Source: an uncultured Oscillospiraceae bacterium
GTDB taxonomy: Bacteria; Bacillota; Clostridia; Oscillospirales; Oscillospiraceae
Length of the DNA: 9,898 nt
Reading direction: 5' to 3'
NCBI GenBank assembly: GCA_934623545.1
Contig: CAKTVN010000049.1
Span: 1 to 9,898, forward strand
Shown here: positions 6,335 to 9,898 of the stretch, one piece after another
How the letters are laid out: every line of letters starts with the position of its first letter
Numbering within the stretch: the stretch's first letter is position 1
Notes under the pieces: generated by a model
Databases searched by the model: none
What the model was told of the DNA's origin: nothing
What the model saw: only the letters and a program-made list of their open reading frames with translations
Program-made: the position numbers and the translations under genes

Positions 6335-6366
6335 GCCCCGCCGGATCTAAAACCGGCGGGGCTTTT
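6335..6366 (+). terminator. Intrinsic terminator of the four-gene operon
   Basis: GCCCCGCCGG (6335-6344) pairs perfectly with 6353-6362 around an 8-nt loop and is followed by TTTT. It sits 15 bases after the nuclease stop. Just 4 bases beyond lies the stop codon of the convergent DUF1540 gene, so the stem may serve both strands, though the T-run favours the + strand. Confidence 0.85.
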
Positions 6367-6370
6367 GCGC

Positions 6371-6544
6371 TTACTTCTTGACGAAGGAAAGGCAGTCGGT
6401 GCACTGGTCGACCTTCGGGTCGCACTCGTGCGTACCGATGCGGACACGGTCGAGCGAGCAATAGTTCTCGCCGGTGCAGTGGTTGCCGCAGGAAGTAACG
6501 CTGCATTCGATGCACTTGTTCGCCTTGCAATGATTAAAGTCCAT
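6371..6544 (-). CDS. DUF1540 domain Cys-rich mini-protein (57 aa)
   Basis: Read on the - strand from ATG at 6544, this 57-residue product has nine cysteines (6, 11, 14, 19, 23, 29, 41, 48, 51). The DUF1540 pattern is clear: C14-SVTS-C19, C29-SLDRVRIG, and the closing T49-D-C51-L-S-F54, corresponding to the family's T-x-C-x-T-F ending. A strong ribosome-binding site (AAGGAGGTC on the - strand, 6550-6558) precedes the start by six bases. Codon use resembles the neighbours (GC-rich third positions). DUF1540 proteins are small, often paired Cys-rich units of Clostridia with no established function; metal binding is plausible from the cysteines. The gene is monocistronic and convergent with the nuclease operon. 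No confident promoter was found in the 260-bp divergent region upstream. Confidence 0.85.
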   Translation of the reverse strand: MDFNHCKANKCIECSVTSCGNHCTGENYCSLDRVRIGTHECDPKVDQCTDCLSFVKK

Positions 6545-6746
6545 GATTTTGACCTCCTTGCCGGTTGGCTTTTTGTGATCGCGGAAGCGCTTTGCAGCCG
6601 GAGCCGCAGGCTTGCCGCGGTGTTAGGATGCCCGCGCACGCAGAAAATATGCTGCCGCAGCCGTGCGGCAAATCGTACAGGTTGCGCCAAAATTGGATTT
6701 TCGTGGAAACGATAGAAAAATACTACGCTTTTTATGAAAAAAGCTC

Positions 6747-6775
6747 TTTCCTTCTTCCGACAAACGCGCTATAAT
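6747..6775 (+). promoter_or_regulatory. Promoter of azlCD
   Basis: A consensus -10, TATAAT (6770-6775), lies 47 bases ahead of the azlC start. With 17-bp spacing the -35 would be TTTCCT (6747-6752), a weak match, so an activator may be involved. The 261-bp divergent gap between the DUF1540 and azlC starts otherwise shows only a 7-bp stem (6653-6659 with 6664-6670). Confidence 0.55.
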
Positions 6776-6821
6776 CGTCGGGCGTCGAATCAAAACAGCT
6801 TCAAACAGAAAAGAGATCCTC

Positions 6822-7556
6822 ATGAACAGGCAAAAGTTTTTTCAGGGACTGCGGGACGGTCTGCCGGTAGGGCTGGGCTATCTTGCGGTCAGCTTCAGCA
6901 TTGGTATTTCCAGCCACGCAGCGCATATGACGGCGCTTCAGAGCTTTTTGATGAGCCTGCTCAACAACGCCTCCGCCGGGGAATACGGCGGTATTACCGT
7001 CATTTCCGAGGACGCAGGACTGTGGATGATCGTTTTGATGACGCTCATCATCAATGCGCGCTATCTTCTGATGAGCTGCGCACTCAGTCAGAAGCTTTCG
7101 CCGGATACGCCGCTGGGCTTCCGGCTGCTCATCGGCTTTGACGTGACGGACGAGCTGTTCGGGCTCGCCATCTCGCAGCCGGGCTATCTGAACGTCTGGT
7201 ATTTTATCGGCGCGATGTGTATGGCGCTGCCCGGCTGGAGCATCGGGACGCTCATCGGCGCGCTGGCGGGCAGCATCCTGCCGCAGTGGGCGATGGGCGG
7301 CTTTTCCGTCATGCTCTATGGGATGTTCCTTGCGATCATCATCCCGGAGGGAAAGAAAAGCCGGACGGTGCTGGGCTGCATCGCAGCCGGCTTTGTGTGC
7401 AGCTTTCTCGCGGAGAAGCTGCTGCCGTCGCTTTCGGAGGGGATGCGCATCCTGCTTCTGACGATCGTGCTCTCCGCCGCTGCGGCGGCGCTGTTTCCGC
7501 GCCGGGAGTCTCCGGATGCGGAAAACGCAGCCCAAAAGGAGGCGGATGCCGTATGA
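6822..7556 (+). CDS. azlC: AzlC family branched-chain amino acid exporter, large subunit
   Basis: The 244-residue membrane protein has the usual AzlC length and layout. It starts with the family's GLRDGLPVGLGYLAVSFSIGI (9-29), followed by hydrophobic segments to about residue 226. The conserved loop NARYLLMSCALSQKL (78-92) follows the second membrane stretch, and IGFDVTDELF (104-113) is also typical. AzlC works with the small AzlD protein; characterised pairs export branched-chain amino acids and their analogues, and other pairs may carry other amino acids. The reading frame ends with a hydrophilic tail rich in Ala and Glu. The ribosome-binding site is poor (GAAAAGAGAT), in contrast to the strong one before azlD. 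The stop overlaps the azlD start (ATGA). Confidence 0.93.
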   Translation: MNRQKFFQGLRDGLPVGLGYLAVSFSIGISSHAAHMTALQSFLMSLLNNASAGEYGGITVISEDAGLWMIVLMTLIINARYLLMSCALSQKLSPDTPLGFRLLIGFDVTDELFGLAISQPGYLNVWYFIGAMCMALPGWSIGTLIGALAGSILPQWAMGGFSVMLYGMFLAIIIPEGKKSRTVLGCIAAGFVCSFLAEKLLPSLSEGMRILLLTIVLSAAAAALFPRRESPDAENAAQKEADAV

Positions 7557-7852
7557 ACACCTATATCTACATCCTCGCGATGGCGCTCACGACCTATCTC
7601 ATCCGTGTGCTGCCGCTGACGCTGATCCGCAAGCCGATCCGCAGCATCTTCCTGCGCTCGTTTCTCTATTATGTGCCGTATGTGACGCTCGCCGTCATGA
7701 CCTTCCCCGCCATCCTGAACGTCACCGGCTCGCCGCTCGTGGGCGGCGCGGCGATGCTCATCGGCATTGCCGGCGCGTGGTGCGGGCTCGGGCTTCTGCC
7801 GGTGTCACTGCTGTGCTGCGCGAGCATCCTGATTTTGCAGATGCTCGTGTGA
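7553..7852 (+). CDS. azlD: AzlD family exporter, small subunit
   Basis: This 99-residue protein has four hydrophobic segments (roughly 4-20, 36-56, 62-80, 81-98). AzlD-type motifs are ALTTYLIRVLPLTL (11-24) and FLYYVPYVTLAVMTFPAIL (37-55). It is the obligate partner of AzlC in characterised systems. The ATG at 7553 overlaps the azlC stop, and AGGAGG (7537-7542) lies ten bases upstream, so an earlier in-frame start inside azlC is not needed. No T-run follows a hairpin on the + strand directly after it; the shared stem at 7881-7915 may still halt transcription. Confidence 0.93.
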   Translation: MNTYIYILAMALTTYLIRVLPLTLIRKPIRSIFLRSFLYYVPYVTLAVMTFPAILNVTGSPLVGGAAMLIGIAGAWCGLGLLPVSLLCCASILILQMLV

Positions 7853-7869
7853 CGTGCGGGACAGAAATG

Positions 7870-7915
7870 AAAAATGTCAAAAGTCCCCGGAAAGCGAGCA
7901 GCTTTCCGGGGACTT
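7870..7915 (-). terminator. Shared terminator between azlD and the convergent lipoprotein gene
   Basis: A perfect 15-bp stem (7881-7895 with 7901-7915) has a 5-nt loop. On the - strand it is followed by TT-GACA-TTTTT, so it is best oriented for the lipoprotein gene ending at 7955. On the + strand the stem is followed by CGGCATC with no T-run. Confidence 0.8.
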
Positions 7916-7954
7916 CGGCATCATAGCGTGCGTTTATTCTGCATTTTATCTGTC

Positions 7955-9457
7955 TCATCCGCGCAGGACCGTTCCGTCCGCGAGGGTGATGGTATAGCCG
8001 TTGAAGTTGATCATGCCGTTGCTGGTTAAGCTCGTGAGCGTGCAGTCGCCGGTGAGCGTCCACGTGCAGCCGGATTCGACCGTGACAACCGCGTTGTCGG
8101 AAACCGCTGCGCCGCCCTCGGCATTATCGACGATGCTGATCGTGCCGGTGAAGCTGCTGCCGTTTTTGAGCGTCAGGTCCAGCGTCGAGATCGTGTCGAC
8201 GAGGACATTTCCTTCAAGCGTCTGTGCGTCAGCGGTAAGCTCGACCTGTGCGCCGTTGCTGCCAGCCGTGCCCCAGCCATGGGACGCAGAGTTGCCGACC
8301 ACGCGCAACAGATACCCGTCCGCGTCCTCATTTTGGAGCGTCACGCCGGAGAGCGTCAGGATGCAGCGCGTGTTCGTGATGTAGAACAGATCGCCGTTCT
8401 TGCCGGTCAGCGAGCCGCCGGTCATCGAAAACTCGGACGTGCCGACGTCCGCGTCGCCGGACATGGATTGGTAGATCATCACGGTGTGGACATTTTCACT
8501 GGAGCTCGAGCCCTTCGTGCTGCTCATGTTGCCGGAAACGGTGCAGTTCGTAAGCGCGATGGAGTTCTTGCCCTCGATGACGAGCGCCTCGGAATTGTTG
8601 GCGGTGAGCTTGGCGTTTTGGACCGTGATCGCGGCGGTCGAGTAGACAGCGGGCGAATTATAGCCGTTCGAGGTATAGCTGCCGCCGTTCACATTCACGG
8701 TCCCGCCGCCGCGGTCGGAGCGGATGGCTGCGGAGGAATTGCCGGAGGTGGTGACGGTCAGGTTTTCGGCGTTCGTTGTGCCGCCACCGGTGGTCTGGAT
8801 GCCGCCGGAATGATCAGCGGTCGTCGTGATAGTGGAATCGGAGATGTTGACGGTCGTGCCGCTGCCGTAGCTGAAGACGCCGTTGCCGTTCTGTGCGGAG
8901 GAAATGACTGTCGCGTTTTTGATCGTGACCGTCGCGCCGTTCGTCGCCAGCAGCGCGGCGTTCATGCCGTAGAAGTCGCCGTCCTCGGTGTTCGAGGTCG
9001 CGCCCGCGCTCTTGTCGACGGTGATGCCATCGAGCGTGACGGTCACGCCATCGACACGGAGGGCATTTTCGTCGTCGCCGGTGGAGGTATAGCTCGTGCC
9101 GGTCACGGTCGAATCTTCGGAGATGGTGTTGGCGCTTGTGCCCTGCGTCACCTCGCCGCTGCCGCCGAAGCTGCCGGGCTGTCCGCCGGGCGCACCATCG
9201 GGGGGATCGCCGGGCTGCCCGTTTGCGCTGTCGGGCGGCGTTTCGCTGTCAGCCATCGCGGGTGCGTCGCCGTTCGGCTTATCGGGCGGGAGCGCGGAGG
9301 AAACTTCGGAAGCGTCCGCCTGCGCGGCGCCATCCTGTGCCGTGTCTGTTTGCATGGTATCTGTGTCAGCTGTGCTGTCGGTCGCGGCAGTGTTGCCGCA
9401 CGCAGCGAGGGAAAGCAGCATCGCTGCCGAAAGTAAAATTGCAATCAGCTTTTTCAT
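7955..9457 (-). CDS. Secreted lipoprotein with parallel beta-helix-like, carbohydrate-binding-type body
   Basis: The 500-residue product begins with a lipoprotein signal peptide (MKKLIAILLSAAMLLSLAAC, lipobox L-A-A-C, Cys20), so it should be tethered to the outer face of the membrane. Residues 21-108 form a low-complexity linker rich in Asp, Ala, Pro and Gly. From about 110 to 500 the chain is a series of short Thr/Ser/Asn/Gly-rich strands repeating roughly every 20-25 residues, such as VTLDGITVDKS (140-150), ATVTIKNATV (175-184), TTVNISDSTI (201-210) and GTVNVNGGSYTS (252-263). This is the pattern of a right-handed parallel beta-helix. Such proteins in gut Clostridia are often labelled carbohydrate-binding domain or DUF4353/Cthe_2159-like; I did not verify which. 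Polysaccharide or surface binding is likely. No catalytic motif is seen. AAGGAGG on the - strand (9467-9473) lies nine bases before the ATG. Confidence 0.85.
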   Translation of the reverse strand: MKKLIAILLSAAMLLSLAACGNTAATDSTADTDTMQTDTAQDGAAQADASEVSSALPPDKPNGDAPAMADSETPPDSANGQPGDPPDGAPGGQPGSFGGSGEVTQGTSANTISEDSTVTGTSYTSTGDDENALRVDGVTVTLDGITVDKSAGATSNTEDGDFYGMNAALLATNGATVTIKNATVISSAQNGNGVFSYGSGTTVNISDSTITTTADHSGGIQTTGGGTTNAENLTVTTSGNSSAAIRSDRGGGTVNVNGGSYTSNGYNSPAVYSTAAITVQNAKLTANNSEALVIEGKNSIALTNCTVSGNMSSTKGSSSSENVHTVMIYQSMSGDADVGTSEFSMTGGSLTGKNGDLFYITNTRCILTLSGVTLQNEDADGYLLRVVGNSASHGWGTAGSNGAQVELTADAQTLEGNVLVDTISTLDLTLKNGSSFTGTISIVDNAEGGAAVSDNAVVTVESGCTWTLTGDCTLTSLTSNGMINFNGYTITLADGTVLRG

Positions 9458-9492
9458 GGAAAACAGCCTCCTTATTTCTTTGTTGTAGCCGT

Positions 9493-9525
9493 ATCCTAAT
9501 CCCGCAACCTAAAGACAGGCTAAAG
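9493..9525 (-). promoter_or_regulatory. Possible promoter/operator of the lipoprotein gene
   Basis: On the - strand, two copies of CTTTAG stand 11 bp apart (9520-9525 and 9509-9514). They are followed after 10 bases by TAGGAT (9493-9498), a possible -10 element about 36 bases ahead of the start codon. There is no good -35. Direct half-sites one helical turn apart next to a -10 are typical of OmpR/PhoB-type regulators, so activation is possible. This is weakly supported. Confidence 0.3.
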
Positions 9526-9541
9526 GCTGCGGGACTTTTTT
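9501..9541 (+). terminator. Terminator-like hairpin facing right
   Basis: CCCGCAACCT (9501-9510) pairs with AGGCTGCGGG (9524-9533) with one mismatch (A opposite C), followed by AC and six Ts. It would stop + strand transcription, perhaps antisense read-through from azlD across the lipoprotein gene. On the - strand it falls in the lipoprotein gene's promoter region. Confidence 0.5.
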
Positions 9542-9548
9542 CGGCGCG

Positions 9549-9602
9549 AAAAAATGAAGAAGCCGTAAGCGAGTGACCGATCCGCTTACGGCTTTTCTTC
9601 AT
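9549..9602 (-). terminator. Long, partly bidirectional terminator hairpin
   Basis: AGCCGTAAGCG (9561-9571) pairs perfectly with 9583-9593. The stem continues, past an unequal internal loop, with ATGAAG (9554-9559) against CTTCAT (9597-9602). On the - strand it is followed by a run of six Ts (9554-9549), so it can end a - strand transcript coming from right of the window. On the + strand a short TTTT (9593-9596) follows the core stem. Confidence 0.7.
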
Positions 9603-9898
9603 GAGAAAGAATTAGGGAACCTCTGAATAAATCCCAGACCGCGGACGACGGAGCTTTTCCGCCAATCCAGCGGTTTGAAAAACTTGAAATATCGCGCAGC
9701 CGTCAGCGACGAAGGAGCGCTACGGATGCGGCACACCCCTTGTGGGTGCTGTCCGCCCGGCCGCGCCGGAGGCGCGAAACTCTTTTCCGGATTCACCGGA
9801 GGTTCCATTTTTGCGGTGACGCCGCAACTGTGCCTCCGGCGGCTCGTCCTCGCAAGCTCCATATCCCTCACCCCGCCGCAAGCGGCAGGTCTCGTCCA
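9603..9898. repeat. Right-end repeat block with inverted copies of the 2.2-2.7 kb repeats
   Basis: This block shows no credible gene. A 90-residue open frame on the - strand follows repeat sequence and has no domain. Positions 9693-9758 are the inverse of 2218-2285, and 9781-9842 the inverse of 2681-2742, at about 85-90% identity by eye. The two segments keep the relative order expected for one inverted unit but lie closer together, because the 2286-2680 material (direct repeat copy B, hairpin and 47-mer) is missing. The block runs off the window end. Confidence 0.7.

Noticed and set aside
6371..6544. SCIFF-type ranthipeptide precursor as the identity of the Cys-rich mini-protein
   Set aside because: The cysteine spacing and the T-x-C-x-S-F ending fit DUF1540. 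No radical SAM maturase lies next to it.
7217..7852. A longer 211-codon version of azlD starting inside azlC
   Set aside because: The added N-terminus is the shadow of azlC in another frame. The ATG at 7553 has an AGGAGG ribosome-binding site and gives the normal AzlD length.
8279..9436. A 385-codon + strand open frame antisense to the lipoprotein gene
   Set aside because: The repeated Gly/Val/Arg pattern mirrors the beta-helix repeats of the opposite strand, which has a signal peptide, lipobox and strong ribosome-binding site.
9614..9632. AGGGAACCTCTGAATAAAT as a possible insertion-sequence end
   Set aside because: The phrase resembles ends of some IS5-type elements, but no transposase, matching inverted end or target duplication is visible in the window.
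9599..9871. A 90-codon - strand open frame at the right end
   Set aside because: It reads through the inverted repeat copies, ends inside the terminator hairpin region and has no recognisable domain.

Overview
The window is a GC-rich (roughly 60% by eye, not computed) chromosomal segment. The gene set suggests a Gram-positive gut Bacillota, probably of the Oscillospirales type. The main pointers are a DUF1540 mini-protein, a DUF5685 gene fused by overlap to a J-domain gene, an EndA-like nuclease with a Cys-rich tail domain, strong AGGAGG ribosome-binding sites, and a lipoprotein with a parallel beta-helix-like body. The taxonomic call is inference from gene families, not from a marker gene.

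Layout. Positions 1-190 are repeat-type non-coding DNA. A FGGY sugar kinase (241-1731, +) follows its own extended -10 promoter. Positions 1732-2770 hold no convincing gene. They are a mosaic of palindromic intergenic repeats with a 180-nt direct duplication, two copies of an identical 47-mer and two perfect 15-bp hairpins. A second extended -10 promoter (about 2775-2802) then starts a tight four-gene + strand operon: YihY/BrkB membrane protein (2879-3790), DUF5685 protein (3796-4626), J-domain/TPR-like protein (4623-5264, ATGA overlap) and membrane-anchored DNA/RNA non-specific endonuclease (5318-6319). It is closed by a clear intrinsic terminator (6335-6366). A 57-residue DUF1540 gene runs convergently on the - strand (6371-6544). 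Next is an azlC-azlD branched-chain amino acid exporter pair (6822-7852, +, ATGA overlap). Facing it is a - strand gene for a 500-residue secreted lipoprotein (9457-7955) with a shared terminator hairpin between them. The right end (9549-9898) has a bidirectional hairpin and inverted copies of the repeats seen at 2218-2742.

How the genes work together. azlC and azlD encode the two subunits of one exporter. The DUF5685 and J-domain genes are translationally coupled and are the best candidates here for a little-described functional pair. The DUF5685 product carries two Asp-rich motifs; the second resembles the second Asp-rich motif of squalene/phytoene synthases. The kinase, DUF1540 and lipoprotein genes look like independent units. 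Nothing resembling CRISPR, a prophage, a tRNA, an rRNA or a complete insertion sequence was seen.
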